A DNA stretch of 64,000 nt, taken from NCBI RefSeq assembly GCF_945890115.1, contig NZ_CAMDCK010000012.1, positions 28,982 to 92,981 of the forward strand, given 5' to 3'. Numbering within the stretch: position 1 is the stretch's first letter; every line of letters starts with the position of its first letter. The notes under the pieces are model-generated. The model saw only the letters and a program-made list of their open reading frames with translations, had not been told where the DNA came from and searched no databases. A program made the position numbers and the translations under genes. Below, piece by piece: positions 1 through 9,867 of this stretch. This DNA is from Sphingorhabdus sp. EL138. GTDB taxonomy: Bacteria > Pseudomonadota > Alphaproteobacteria > Sphingomonadales > Sphingomonadaceae.

Positions 1-1
1 G

Positions 2-286
2 ATGAAGGAATATGCTCCGGTGATATTCGATGCGACACATGCGCTGCAACGGCCAGGTGGGCGTGCTGACAGTGCCGACGGGCGTCGGGCACAAGCTGCC
101 GCGCTTGCTCGTTCAGGCATGGCACTGGGGATTGCTGGTCTGTTCCTCGAAGCTCACCCGGACCCGGAAAAGGCCCTTTGCGATGGGCCATGCGCTTTGC
201 CGCTTGATCGCCTACATGGTTTCCTTGAGCAGATGCTGTTGGTCGACCGCTTAGTGAAGTCTATGCCGCCAATTTTGACCGTGTAG
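2..286 (+). CDS. kdsA: KdsA-like 3-deoxy-8-phosphooctulonate synthase, C-terminal part (truncated by window start)
   Basis: [16 protein letters not shown]...[29 protein letters not shown] matches the KdsA C-terminal signature (FDATHSVQ.PGG / ETHPDP..A.SDGP). Confidence 0.85.
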   Translation: MKEYAPVIFDATHALQRPGGRADSADGRRAQAAALARSGMALGIAGLFLEAHPDPEKALCDGPCALPLDRLHGFLEQMLLVDRLVKSMPPILTV

Positions 287-288
287 CC

Positions 289-1077
289 ATGATCGAACGA
301 TTGCAAAGTTGGGCGGAGCGCCTGAGTGGTAAAGCACAGCAAACGCGCATCATGATCTTTGGCGACAGCCATACTGTCGCCATCGAGCAGGCAATTGCTT
401 TTCGGGCAGATAATCCCGATCCCGTCTTACCTCCGCTGGAGCTGTTTCGTTTACGCAAGGTCAAGGGTGAAGTTTGGCTTGGCGATACCGGATTAGATGA
501 GTTCTGCAAGAAGATTTCCCGCTTGCGACCAACCGATGCGGTTTTCTCTGCGATAGGAGGCAATCAGTATGCCATCCCGAGCACGGTGCGTGCGCCGCCT
601 TATTTTTACTTAGTCTCTAAAAACACGTCACAAGTCGGGGTGAATTTTGAAGAAACCATCATACCCGTGCGCGTTCTGGAGAGCTACATTTCCAGTGGCG
701 TCACCAATTCCGATGGGCCTATGTTACAGAAGATACGGTCGGCGACGCACTCGCGGGTGTTTCATCTTACCCCGCCACCGCCCAAGGAAGACAATGAATT
801 CATCAAGCGTTTTCATGAGAAACGGTTTGCAGCGGAAGGGCTGGGAAGATTAGAGCCGCATTCACCGGAATTGCGGCTAGCGTGCTGGGAAATGCAACAT
901 AAAAGCCTCACGTATTTTTGTTCCAAAGTTGGGGTCGAATTGCTGCCGCCGCCAACTGCTACAGTTTGCCCGCGCGGTTTTCTCGATAAGCATTATTATG
1001 GTAAGGATGTAACTCACGCGAATCGCCGATATGGCGAGCAAGTGTTAAGGCAGATTGCCTCAGTGATGGGTGGGTAG
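289..1077 (+). CDS. SGNH/GDSL-like protein, putative (paralog of next ORF)
   Basis: IFGDSHT near the N-terminus and YYGKDVTHAN near the C-terminus fit SGNH block I (GDS) and block V (DxxH); starts 2 bp after the kdsA stop. Confidence 0.6.
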   Translation: MIERLQSWAERLSGKAQQTRIMIFGDSHTVAIEQAIAFRADNPDPVLPPLELFRLRKVKGEVWLGDTGLDEFCKKISRLRPTDAVFSAIGGNQYAIPSTVRAPPYFYLVSKNTSQVGVNFEETIIPVRVLESYISSGVTNSDGPMLQKIRSATHSRVFHLTPPPPKEDNEFIKRFHEKRFAAEGLGRLEPHSPELRLACWEMQHKSLTYFCSKVGVELLPPPTATVCPRGFLDKHYYGKDVTHANRRYGEQVLRQIASVMGG

Positions 1078-1819
1078 GATGACCAAAGCTGTAATCGTCG
1101 GACAAAGCCACACTGTTTGTATGTCCGCAGCCGCGGCGGCCACTCCAGGCTGGGGCCAGTTTCCAGTTTATCGGGTACGAAGTGGGGATAAGCTAAGTGA
1201 CCCAGACGCGCTATCGAACGATCAGGCAATCGATCTGGTTCGAAAGCTAAATGAAAACGTCGATGTATTCCTCTCGATCCCGGGGACGTATCACAACATC
1301 CTCGGCTTGGTTCGGTCCCGGCTGGATTTCGATTTTTTCCTAAACCCGGAAGATCGTCTGCTTGATTTAGACTACCTTGTGCCGCGAAGGGTCATTACAA
1401 GTGCATTCGACATGCATCTTGAAACTGAGGCACTTGTGCCGAAATTGAAAGGAGTTGCGGCGGGCCGGGTCTATGTGCTGGCCTGCCCACCACCAAAGCA
1501 AGACAATGCATTCATGATGCAACGATTGCTCGCGAAATGGAATAAGCCGTACCGAGGTCAAGACATTGCAGCCTGCGGCCTAAATCGCCCGGAGTTGAGG
1601 CGCAAACTTTGGTTAATCGAATGCGAGAGAACTAAATTCTGGGCTGAGAGCATGGGTCTCGATTTCTTACATGCTCCACACGCAGCCTTGAATGACGAGG
1701 GGTTTCTAGCGGAACAATATTACGCCGAAGATGCGACCCATGCTAACGAAGATTATGGTCTTTTGATTCTTAAACTTGTTGCCTCTGTTACCAATCAAAA
1801 CAAGGGTCTGCTTAAATGA
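1070..1819 (+). CDS. SGNH-like protein, putative (tandem paralog)
   Basis: VGQSHT, CPPPKQDNAF and YYAEDATHANEDYG align with the preceding ORF (FGDSHT, PPPPKEDNEF, YYGKDVTHANRRYG). Confidence 0.55.
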   Translation: MGRMTKAVIVGQSHTVCMSAAAAATPGWGQFPVYRVRSGDKLSDPDALSNDQAIDLVRKLNENVDVFLSIPGTYHNILGLVRSRLDFDFFLNPEDRLLDLDYLVPRRVITSAFDMHLETEALVPKLKGVAAGRVYVLACPPPKQDNAFMMQRLLAKWNKPYRGQDIAACGLNRPELRRKLWLIECERTKFWAESMGLDFLHAPHAALNDEGFLAEQYYAEDATHANEDYGLLILKLVASVTNQNKGLLK

Positions 1820-2904
1820 CCAAACCACATCCCTACAACTCCGCCCCAGCGCACAATTTCTGGCGACGGTCGGTCGCTGAGCTCGATCCAGGTTTGGTAG
1901 ACCCTGTCGTCAACTTTCCAATTCGTATAGACTCGGACATGCGGGTTGCGACAGCAGGCAGTTGTTTCGCGCAACATATCGCGCGGTACCTACGCAACAG
2001 CGGTTTCAACTACTATGTTACCGAACCGGGCCATCCGATCTTGCCCGAATCTGTCCGAACAAAAAACAACTATGGGCTGTTCACCGCGCGCTACGGCAAT
2101 ATTTACACTGCTCGGCAACTGGTCCAGCTGGTCGAGCGCGCCTATGGTAGCTTCGCTCCAGCGGAGTCTGTATGGCAGGAAGCGGACGATGTCTTCCTTG
2201 ACCCGTTCCGGCCTTCTAGCCAGCCAGGCGGTTTCATCACAAAGCTGGAACTTGAACTCGATCGGGCCCAACACCTTGCGGCTGTCCGCGAAATGCTAGA
2301 GACTTTGGACGTGTTTGTTTTCACACTCGGCCTCACGGAATGCTGGGTGTCGAGACATGACGGTTCTGCTTTCCCGGTCTGCCCAGGCGTGGAAGGCGGA
2401 GCCTTCGATCCCGATCGCTACATGTTCTATAACCAGACGCTTGATGATGTCATAGCGGATATGACGAAATTCCTGATGGCTCTGGCCCGGGTCAACCCAA
2501 AGGCGCAGGTTATCCTTACAGTCTCGCCGGTTCCCTTGGCAGCTACAGCTCGGCATGATCAGCACGTTCTCACGGCGACAACCTACTCCAAGGCGGTACT
2601 CCGCATAGCGGCAGAGACGCTAGCGGCACAGTTCCACCACGTCGCCTACTTTCCATCCTACGAAATTATCACCGGTGCATTCAATCGTGGTGGATACTAT
2701 GCTCCTGATCTGCGCAACATAGTGGAAAGTGGAGTTTCCCATGTAATGGGACTTTTTATGAAGCACGCGACAATATCGCAAACCGAAGTCCAGGCAGAAA
2801 AGGACGAACCTATGCGCGGTACGGGCCAAAGTGATGCCTATTTCGAGATGGTGCAGCACGTGGTCCAAGTCGAATGCGACGAAGCCGCGCTTGATCGGCC
2901 ATAA
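1816..2904 (+). CDS. GSCFA domain-containing protein
   Basis: Contains the family-defining string A(T)AGSCFAQHIARYL and FVFTLGLTECWVS; overlaps the upstream stop codon (ATGA). Confidence 0.8.
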   Translation: MTKPHPYNSAPAHNFWRRSVAELDPGLVDPVVNFPIRIDSDMRVATAGSCFAQHIARYLRNSGFNYYVTEPGHPILPESVRTKNNYGLFTARYGNIYTARQLVQLVERAYGSFAPAESVWQEADDVFLDPFRPSSQPGGFITKLELELDRAQHLAAVREMLETLDVFVFTLGLTECWVSRHDGSAFPVCPGVEGGAFDPDRYMFYNQTLDDVIADMTKFLMALARVNPKAQVILTVSPVPLAATARHDQHVLTATTYSKAVLRIAAETLAAQFHHVAYFPSYEIITGAFNRGGYYAPDLRNIVESGVSHVMGLFMKHATISQTEVQAEKDEPMRGTGQSDAYFEMVQHVVQVECDEAALDRP

Positions 2905-2953
2905 GCGACGCCTACCACCCTACGAACAGTTCAACTAAGTCTGGAACAATCCA

Positions 2954-3997
2954 TTGAACCTTTTTGATCTCGCCCGACGCCAGGATACTAACCTCTTGCT
3001 CGATGGCGAGGTAGTCGCCTCGAAACGATCCTATGCAGATGGCGTATGGCGCGGTTTGGCTATCTCGTCTGGTGCATCCTTCAGGATCTCCGATATTCGA
3101 CGGTTTGTATCGTTTCGTCACTTTCCCGAGCAAATCGGTTGGCGTTTCTCCGTTCCTCCTGGCGGCAGAGCTAGTTTGCGCTTGTTGTCTCAGACGAACC
3201 AAAGCGTTTTAGGTGAGGTGGAATTCGCTGAGGGGGTTCACCCGGTAACAATGCCATGGCCACTTGTGCCCTGCGGCGCGATCGATCTGGATGTTTCGTT
3301 CAATTGCTCCCAAAGCCAGCCGTTGTTTATCGGCAATCACCGCCTTTTGTCGCGGCAATGGCTTTATGACAGCTGCACCGGCCGGGGAGTTGAGATCGGA
3401 CCGGGTCCCGTGCCCCAGATTTTACCCCAATCGGATCGTGACGTTTCGTATCTTGAGCAGATGCCGGCAGAGGAGTGGAACAGGCTCTACAATGGGGGCG
3501 GCAAGTACCCGATCCGCCCCGAGCTCTGGTCCAACTACATCGTCGGGGATGCCTCAGAACTCCCAGTGCCTGACGGCTCGCTCGATTTTATTTTCGGTAG
3601 CCATGTCTTTGAACACTTAGCTAATCCCATCGGCCATCTGCAGCGGTGGCATGCAAAGCTAAAAAGCGGCGGCAAGGTTGCCATGGTGGTCCCAGATCTT
3701 CATGGCACGAAGGATTCGATCCATCATCGCTGTTCATTGGACAGCATGATCGACGAATTCCGGCGCTGCATCTGGTCGGCTGAACCCGCCCATTACTCGC
3801 GCCACTTGCGACGCAGCGTCGATGATCCACGCCTGATTGCGCTCATGGATCGCGGGGAATCAATTCATGTCCATTACTACGATAACATAAGCTGCCAGCA
3901 GTTGCTCGATTTCGCTGTTCGGGAGTTGGGCTATGTAGATTATGTTATCAATCACACGCCCAATCACAAGGACTTCCATTTCCTGCTGGTTCGTTAA
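2954..3997 (+). CDS. Class I SAM-dependent methyltransferase-like protein (TTG start)
   Basis: GVEIGPGP motif, VGDASELPVPDGSLDFIFGSHVFEHLANPIGHLQRWHAKLKSGGKVAMVVPD is a typical methyltransferase type 11 region. Confidence 0.7.
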   Translation: MNLFDLARRQDTNLLLDGEVVASKRSYADGVWRGLAISSGASFRISDIRRFVSFRHFPEQIGWRFSVPPGGRASLRLLSQTNQSVLGEVEFAEGVHPVTMPWPLVPCGAIDLDVSFNCSQSQPLFIGNHRLLSRQWLYDSCTGRGVEIGPGPVPQILPQSDRDVSYLEQMPAEEWNRLYNGGGKYPIRPELWSNYIVGDASELPVPDGSLDFIFGSHVFEHLANPIGHLQRWHAKLKSGGKVAMVVPDLHGTKDSIHHRCSLDSMIDEFRRCIWSAEPAHYSRHLRRSVDDPRLIALMDRGESIHVHYYDNISCQQLLDFAVRELGYVDYVINHTPNHKDFHFLLVR

Positions 3998-4017
3998 AAT
4001 GCGTTTGGAGGCCTAGA

Positions 4018-5151
4018 ATGTCGCAACTAGTACTAGTCACTGGAGGTGCAGGGTTCATCGGTACCCATCTGGTTCGAAAGCTGCTCTCTGCTGGCTTGCG
4101 GGTCCGAATCCTCGACAACCTGTCGCCGCAGGTTCACGGTGCCCATGCAACGTCTCATTATGTTCCGCCGCCGGGAGCCGAGTTCATCCTAGGCGATGTC
4201 ACAAGCCGTGTCGTTGTCGAACGGGCGGTCGACCAAGTGGAAACAATCGTGCATCTTGCGGCCGAGACTGGAACGGGTCAGTCGATGTACGAGATTGATC
4301 GCTATTACCGAACAAATGTCCAGGCGACTGCGTTGATCTTTGATCTGCTTCGAAACAATGATTGCATACCAGTATCCAACTTTATTCTAGCTTCTAGTCG
4401 ATCCGTTTATGGCGAGGGCGCCTATTATTGTGACGCTTGTGCGGGGCGCTGCTTTCCGTTGCCGCGCAAGCAGGCACAACTGGAAAGGCGTGATTGGGAA
4501 CCACTTTGCAATGACTGCGGCGGTGCTCTGGAACCGATCCCGACCCGCGAGGATGACAAGCTACAACCATCCTCGATCTATGCAGCAACCAAATTGGCGC
4601 AAGAGGAACTTGCTCGCGTCGCGGCTTCGGCTCAGGGGCTGGCCCATTCGATACTGCGGTTCCAGAATGTCTATGGCGAAGGGCAATCGCTGGCCAATCC
4701 TTACACTGGGATCCTCTCGATCTTCTCGACGCGGATTAGATTGGGGCTGTCCTTGCCGATCTTCGAGGATGGCGCAGAAACGCGCGATTTCGTCCATGTA
4801 GACGACGTGACCGATGCGGTATTGGCCAGCGTCATGAACCCGGCAACCGAGGGGGTAACGGCGAATGTTGGGTCGGGTCAGGCGACCTCGATCATGCGGG
4901 TCGCGACCTTGCTCGCACAAATCATGGAGGCGACGCAGCCACCACATGTCAGCGGAGCTTATCGCGTGGGAGACATCCGCCATAACTTTGCCGATCTTGG
5001 TCGATTGCAGGCAAACTTCGGGGTCACTCCCTGCATTCCGCTTGAGGAGGGCCTGATCCGGTTCGCGGACTGGGTGGCAACTCAGCCCATTCCAGAAGAT
5101 CAACTCGACAAGGCCAATGAAGAACTTCGCAAAAGAAAGTTAGCTGGATGA
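4018..5151 (+). CDS. NAD-dependent epimerase, dTDP-L-rhamnose 4-epimerase-like, with Cys-rich insertion
   Basis: SDR motif [32 protein letters not shown]; insertion CDACAGRC...CNDCGG; NPYTGILSIFSTRI, GDIRHNFADLGRL typical of this epimerase subgroup. Confidence 0.75.
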   Translation: MSQLVLVTGGAGFIGTHLVRKLLSAGLRVRILDNLSPQVHGAHATSHYVPPPGAEFILGDVTSRVVVERAVDQVETIVHLAAETGTGQSMYEIDRYYRTNVQATALIFDLLRNNDCIPVSNFILASSRSVYGEGAYYCDACAGRCFPLPRKQAQLERRDWEPLCNDCGGALEPIPTREDDKLQPSSIYAATKLAQEELARVAASAQGLAHSILRFQNVYGEGQSLANPYTGILSIFSTRIRLGLSLPIFEDGAETRDFVHVDDVTDAVLASVMNPATEGVTANVGSGQATSIMRVATLLAQIMEATQPPHVSGAYRVGDIRHNFADLGRLQANFGVTPCIPLEEGLIRFADWVATQPIPEDQLDKANEELRKRKLAG

Positions 5152-6146
5152 CCAAATGGCTCAACCTATTTCGAAATCGGCCTGCGGCTGAAAAGCTGCC
5201 GTCGCCGTCGCCAGAGGCCCAGGCCGCTGCTCCGGGAAACGAACTGCGGGTCCAGACGAAATGGCTTGACCAGACTTATGCCGTGGTCGAGCATCATGAT
5301 CAGTCCATGCGCTTTGCCACGACTGGTAAGTCCAGTTTCAAACGGGTTCGCAGCCTGTTCGAAAAGGAACCAATCACCCTAGCCTGGATCGATAGCTTTG
5401 GGCGCGAACAAGTGCTCTACGATGTCGGTGCGAATGTTGGCATGTACACAATCTATGCTGCGATTATGCGCCAGGCCCAAGTCTACTCTTTTGAACCTGA
5501 AGCGTTAAACTACGCTGAACTCAACAAGAACATCTACCTAAATGGGCTGCATGGCCAAGTGATGGGATATTGCTTGGCCCTTTCTGATGTCGACAAGATC
5601 GATCGTCTGCTGCTGAGTGACTTCGGCCTCGGTATTTCCTATCACGACTTCGAGGAAAACAGCTGGACCGAGGACAAGAAATTTTCGCCGGACTGGATAG
5701 TAACCCGCAATGATCGCAAGCCACAGGGTTGTATCGGTCGTCGGCTCGACAGCTTGGTCGCCGACGGGCTGCCGTTTCCGGACCATATCAAGATCGATGT
5801 CGATGGCCTCGAACACCGCGTCGTTTCAGGGATGACGGATTTGCTCAGAAACCCAAAGCTCAAAACTATGCTGATTGAGATCAATTTTGATAACCCGAAG
5901 AACTTGGCCCTGATCGATGATCTTGTTGCGCTGGGCTGGCGCTTTTCCTGGGCACAGCTTCGTATCAACCGTAAGGTCAAGTTTACGGTCGAGCAGATCA
6001 AGGGTTATCAAGCGCGGGGCGTAGGAGGTCTGAACTACATCTTTTACCGCGACGCAATCTATGACAGCTTTTTTGCGAATGTCTTTGAACGCTATGTTCC
6101 GGGGGTCAGTTTAAATGTGGAGGACCTAATTCCTGTCTGGACCTAA
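5148..6146 (+). CDS. FkbM family methyltransferase
   Basis: YDVGANVGMYTIYAA...VYSFEPEALNYAELNKNI...IKIDVDGLEHRVVSGM; start overlaps previous stop (ATGA). Confidence 0.85.
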   Translation: MTKWLNLFRNRPAAEKLPSPSPEAQAAAPGNELRVQTKWLDQTYAVVEHHDQSMRFATTGKSSFKRVRSLFEKEPITLAWIDSFGREQVLYDVGANVGMYTIYAAIMRQAQVYSFEPEALNYAELNKNIYLNGLHGQVMGYCLALSDVDKIDRLLLSDFGLGISYHDFEENSWTEDKKFSPDWIVTRNDRKPQGCIGRRLDSLVADGLPFPDHIKIDVDGLEHRVVSGMTDLLRNPKLKTMLIEINFDNPKNLALIDDLVALGWRFSWAQLRINRKVKFTVEQIKGYQARGVGGLNYIFYRDAIYDSFFANVFERYVPGVSLNVEDLIPVWT

Positions 6147-6151
6147 CCCCT

Positions 6152-8353
6152 TCAATTGCGCCGCTGCGCTGCAAGTTGTGTTGCAAGTTCGAATTTTTGT
6201 AGCACTTGCCGAGTGAGTAAGTCCTGAGAATAGTCGCGTGTCAGCTTTTGCTGGGCAGACTTTACCATTTGGAACCTTCGTTGGGGATCGTTAATCAACG
6301 ATTGTAAGGCAGAGACCCAATCTTCGTTGCTCTCAACTACGGTGCCGCAATTATCAGCGCAGCAGCGGTCATACGCGGTGCCGGCACTGGCGACCACAGC
6401 AGTGCCGATGGAAGTGTAGTCGACCCACTTTGTGTCCGCCTTAACAACGTTGAAGGGTGTCTGGCGAAGCGGAGCGAGGCCGATATGCCAGCGCAGCTGT
6501 TGAAATGCCTCGACAAATGCACCATAGTTGCTGACGCGGGGAATAGCATGAACCCGGTCTCCGAATTGCTGGAGTTCCGGCGGCATAGCCATTGACCCGA
6601 ACAGTTCGAAGCGGACTTGTGGGTTGTGTCGCAAAATTTCGGACAGCGCAGGTATGAGGTCTTCAAGCTCTGGCGCCTTGTCGTTACCCATGAAACCAAT
6701 AACGCTAACATCCGAGAGCTCTGCGGGAACCACGACCTGCCCGCTGCAATAAATCGCGCCGGCACTGACCCGTTGATCAAAACCAAGATCAGCGAGCCGC
6801 TGCTGAAGCCGACCGGTTGAAGTATAAACAAGATCGGCTTGCTCCAACAATTCCCGAACTGCACTCGTCCGCTCCGGTCGGTTGTGCTCGGCGTACTTAG
6901 GTCCAATCTCGGGCGGAACATGAAGTAGATCGTCATCGATATGGAAAATGACCGGGACATGCGAGGCTTGCAAGCCGGCAATTAGTTCTCCAGCCAGAGG
7001 GCCACTATAGCGGCAGAAGACTGCTAGATCCGGAGAAATTGAATCAATTAGATTTTGGACGATCTTGTTAAGTTCTTCGGCTACCGTGGCTTTACCGATC
7101 ATGGCTTTGAGTTCGGCCTCTGTAATGACCGTCAGATCCAGCCGGTCCGCATCGGCAAGCAGTTGTAGCGGCTTGATGAAGCTGATCTCCACGGTGGGAA
7201 TAACGGCGTTAGAGATGAGTAGAATGCGGCGCGGTCGCTCGAGAGCTTGATTGTCGGGCTGGCTGAGTAGGCCGTGTACTAAAGTGAGCAAGCGTTCACG
7301 GACAATGGTCGGGTCGACTGCTAGGTGATTGCGGTCCAGAAATTCTTGCTGGCGTTTACGGAACGGCACTGGATCACGGACAGCGGCGTCAGCAAACGCG
7401 ATCCAGTCGTCAACGGAGGATACCGCAGCGAGCCCGGCATAACCTGTGACGTCGATCTGCCCGTCAGCGTCCTGCCAGACAGCAGTTGGAATGTCCGCCA
7501 TAACCATATCGATGAGCACCGAGGACGGTGCGGAGATGCCGAAGGCGAACCTTGCTAGGTCGGTCTTGTACATGGCCGAATTGGCTAACTCGAGGTTATC
7601 GGGCAGGGCGATGTTGTTCTTAAGGACGAATTGGCCGCCCGGATGGGGACGCAGCGCGACGCGTCGGCCCTTGGCGGCCTGGCTGGTGGCAAATTGCCGA
7701 ATTAAATCGATGTAAGTCGCCTGGAAGTTACCAGTTGTCCGCATGCGTACGGAGTGCAAATTTTCGCAAACAAGGCCGATTTCTCCCCCACCGGCTTCGC
7801 GCCGACGATTGAACAGGCGATTGAGGGCGAGTGGCGGCCCCAACTCGAAGAACTTGGGACGTTCCGAGTCCGCCATGTGGGTCATGCTTGCTAATGGACC
7901 CCAGCCACAAATTACATCTGCCGCGAACCGCACCCGAGCGCCATGGGCCAGGGTTTGCTCCACGTTCTGGCGGAAGCCGACACATTCATGTCCGTGCTGC
8001 ACGGTTATCCGGACAAAGCTGTTCGGCATGGCCATGAACGCCTCGTGATTGGTCTCGTGAGCGGGAAGGTCTGTCTCACTGGCGCTAAACACTAACCCAT
8101 GCTCGTTCTGAAGTAGCCCGTAAACCCTGCTAGGTGCATCAAACCCGGCAAGTTTTGCACGGCAAAGGCGAGCAAGTTCGATCAGTTCAGCCTGCCATAC
8201 ACCCGTCTGGTCCCGCCGACGAAGCTTGTGCGATCGCAGAAACATAAGTCGGTAGGGTGTTTCGTTCGCCAGCACACGGGCGATCGGGCGAAGGATATTG
8301 ATATCTTGGATCAAGTCGAATAAGAAAACGATTGTGGGTTTCTGATGGCTCAT
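6152..8353 (-). CDS. Two-domain protein: CDP-glycerol glycerophosphotransferase/KpsS-like N-terminus and GT-B glycosyltransferase C-terminus
   Basis: N-half VALRPHPGG...ISAPSSVLIDMVMADIPTAVW resembles TagF-like domains; C-half VPVIFHIDDDLLHVPPE...VIGFMGNDKAPELEDLIPAL...GTAVVAS resembles GT1/GT4. Confidence 0.6.
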   Translation of the reverse strand: MSHQKPTIVFLFDLIQDINILRPIARVLANETPYRLMFLRSHKLRRRDQTGVWQAELIELARLCRAKLAGFDAPSRVYGLLQNEHGLVFSASETDLPAHETNHEAFMAMPNSFVRITVQHGHECVGFRQNVEQTLAHGARVRFAADVICGWGPLASMTHMADSERPKFFELGPPLALNRLFNRRREAGGGEIGLVCENLHSVRMRTTGNFQATYIDLIRQFATSQAAKGRRVALRPHPGGQFVLKNNIALPDNLELANSAMYKTDLARFAFGISAPSSVLIDMVMADIPTAVWQDADGQIDVTGYAGLAAVSSVDDWIAFADAAVRDPVPFRKRQQEFLDRNHLAVDPTIVRERLLTLVHGLLSQPDNQALERPRRILLISNAVIPTVEISFIKPLQLLADADRLDLTVITEAELKAMIGKATVAEELNKIVQNLIDSISPDLAVFCRYSGPLAGELIAGLQASHVPVIFHIDDDLLHVPPEIGPKYAEHNRPERTSAVRELLEQADLVYTSTGRLQQRLADLGFDQRVSAGAIYCSGQVVVPAELSDVSVIGFMGNDKAPELEDLIPALSEILRHNPQVRFELFGSMAMPPELQQFGDRVHAIPRVSNYGAFVEAFQQLRWHIGLAPLRQTPFNVVKADTKWVDYTSIGTAVVASAGTAYDRCCADNCGTVVESNEDWVSALQSLINDPQRRFQMVKSAQQKLTRDYSQDLLTRQVLQKFELATQLAAQRRN

Positions 8354-9867
8354 TGGCCGTTCTCCCTCTCCGGTTCAGCAACAGTCAGCGGCATTTCATG
8401 CTCTGAAACAAGCAGGTAAGTTTGCGGAAATACTTCGCGATAAACCTCTTGAGTTGCGCGCATCAACGAGGAGAATGTCAGGATCCGCGCAGCTCTGCTT
8501 TTCCACATTTCCGGCGTTGCAGTTGCAAGTTCGCGACCGGCCGAACTGTCGGGCAGCGGCACAATATGGCTGTACCCGTCGACACTGCGCGCGAGTGGTT
8601 GGGCACTCTCGCGCCATTGGTCGGCCAGCCGGGCATAGCCCTCGCGGCTCACCCGCAACTCCACGCTGCCAGCCGGCTCGAATTGGGCAATCTCGGCATG
8701 GAACGGCTGGTGGTAAAGGGAGTATGGGGAACCTAGGGACAGCCAGCCAAGGGATTTGCAGAGCCGGTGTATCGATGATGGCGAGGACGAGCCATGGATG
8801 ATACCGCGCATGGCGCGGTCCTCCACGCTGCACGCTGGCCGTTGGGTCAGGCCATCGAAGAAGTGGATTAGTTTGATCGCTTCCTGCGCCGGATCAGCAA
8901 TCTTGGCGAAGCGCGCGGCAAGCGCGTCGAGCGATCCGCCATTCAGCTTCAGAGCGCCGCGCGCCAGATCATCGACCAAGTCTGGGCCTGATCGATAGAT
9001 GAATGATCCGAGGGCCTCGTAAAGCGGGAAACCAGGACTAAAGACTTGTGCACCGCGTGCGAGGGCAGAGACCGCGCGGTTGAGCGACTTCGCAATGCTG
9101 AAGTTTTGGAAATTAACCGGCAGAAAAGCAAGTAGGGCCCGGTCAAGGGAAATAGCTTCGCCAGCCTCGGACCACTCCTCGACCTGCACCTGTGCGGGCA
9201 AGGTCTGCAGTGCGCCGAGGACAGCCTGATCAATTGCATCAGAGTTGGTCAGGACTTTCAGTCGAACTTGCCAGCCAGCTTGACGGAGCACTTGGAATTC
9301 AGCCCCAAATGCAACAACATCGTGCAGCCCCACAGGAAAGACGGGGTTATTGCCGTGCCCGAACCAGACCGCCTCTAAGGTGCGGCTCTCCTGAGCCTGC
9401 AGGAGCCTTGCCCCAATCGAGCTATCAACGATTGTCCTTGCGACAGGATCGTGCGGATCGTTCATCACATGGATAGGGACTTGGGGATCGGAGTCGCGCG
9501 CAATGGCTGACATCCGTTCAGTGGAGCATAGCAGAAAATCGACACGACCAATCAGTGCGCGCTGGAACACGCGGTGCACGAACGTGGCACTTTCTTGGCC
9601 ACTAAAATAGTCGTCAAATAGATCGAACCCAACCAATGCACCTGCCTCGCGCAGCATGTCAGTCAGCATGAGTGCGCCGACGTCCTGACACTTGCTGAAC
9701 AGATAGATGTCAGCGTTCAGGCGCAAGCCCTCATTGATGCTCGAGATCGGATCAATGGCGAGTTTCCAGCCAAGGGCGTTGAGTTCGCGCTTCAGGCGAA
9801 GGTAACGGATGCGCGTGCCAGCGCTGTTGAGCCAATCGGCTGACCGGACCAGAATCTGAATTTTCAC
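8350..9867 (-). CDS. GT-B-like glycosyltransferase
   Basis: SADWLNSAGTRIRYLRLKRELNALGW, VGFDLFDDYFSG, VDFLLCSTERMSAIA; overlaps neighbours by 4 bp (operonic). Confidence 0.55.
   Translation of the reverse strand: MKIQILVRSADWLNSAGTRIRYLRLKRELNALGWKLAIDPISSINEGLRLNADIYLFSKCQDVGALMLTDMLREAGALVGFDLFDDYFSGQESATFVHRVFQRALIGRVDFLLCSTERMSAIARDSDPQVPIHVMNDPHDPVARTIVDSSIGARLLQAQESRTLEAVWFGHGNNPVFPVGLHDVVAFGAEFQVLRQAGWQVRLKVLTNSDAIDQAVLGALQTLPAQVQVEEWSEAGEAISLDRALLAFLPVNFQNFSIAKSLNRAVSALARGAQVFSPGFPLYEALGSFIYRSGPDLVDDLARGALKLNGGSLDALAARFAKIADPAQEAIKLIHFFDGLTQRPACSVEDRAMRGIIHGSSSPSSIHRLCKSLGWLSLGSPYSLYHQPFHAEIAQFEPAGSVELRVSREGYARLADQWRESAQPLARSVDGYSHIVPLPDSSAGRELATATPEMWKSRAARILTFSSLMRATQEVYREVFPQTYLLVSEHEMPLTVAEPERENGQ

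Noticed and set aside
4561-5103. 180-aa minus-strand ORF
   Set aside because: Antisense to the epimerase; composition typical of a shadow frame.
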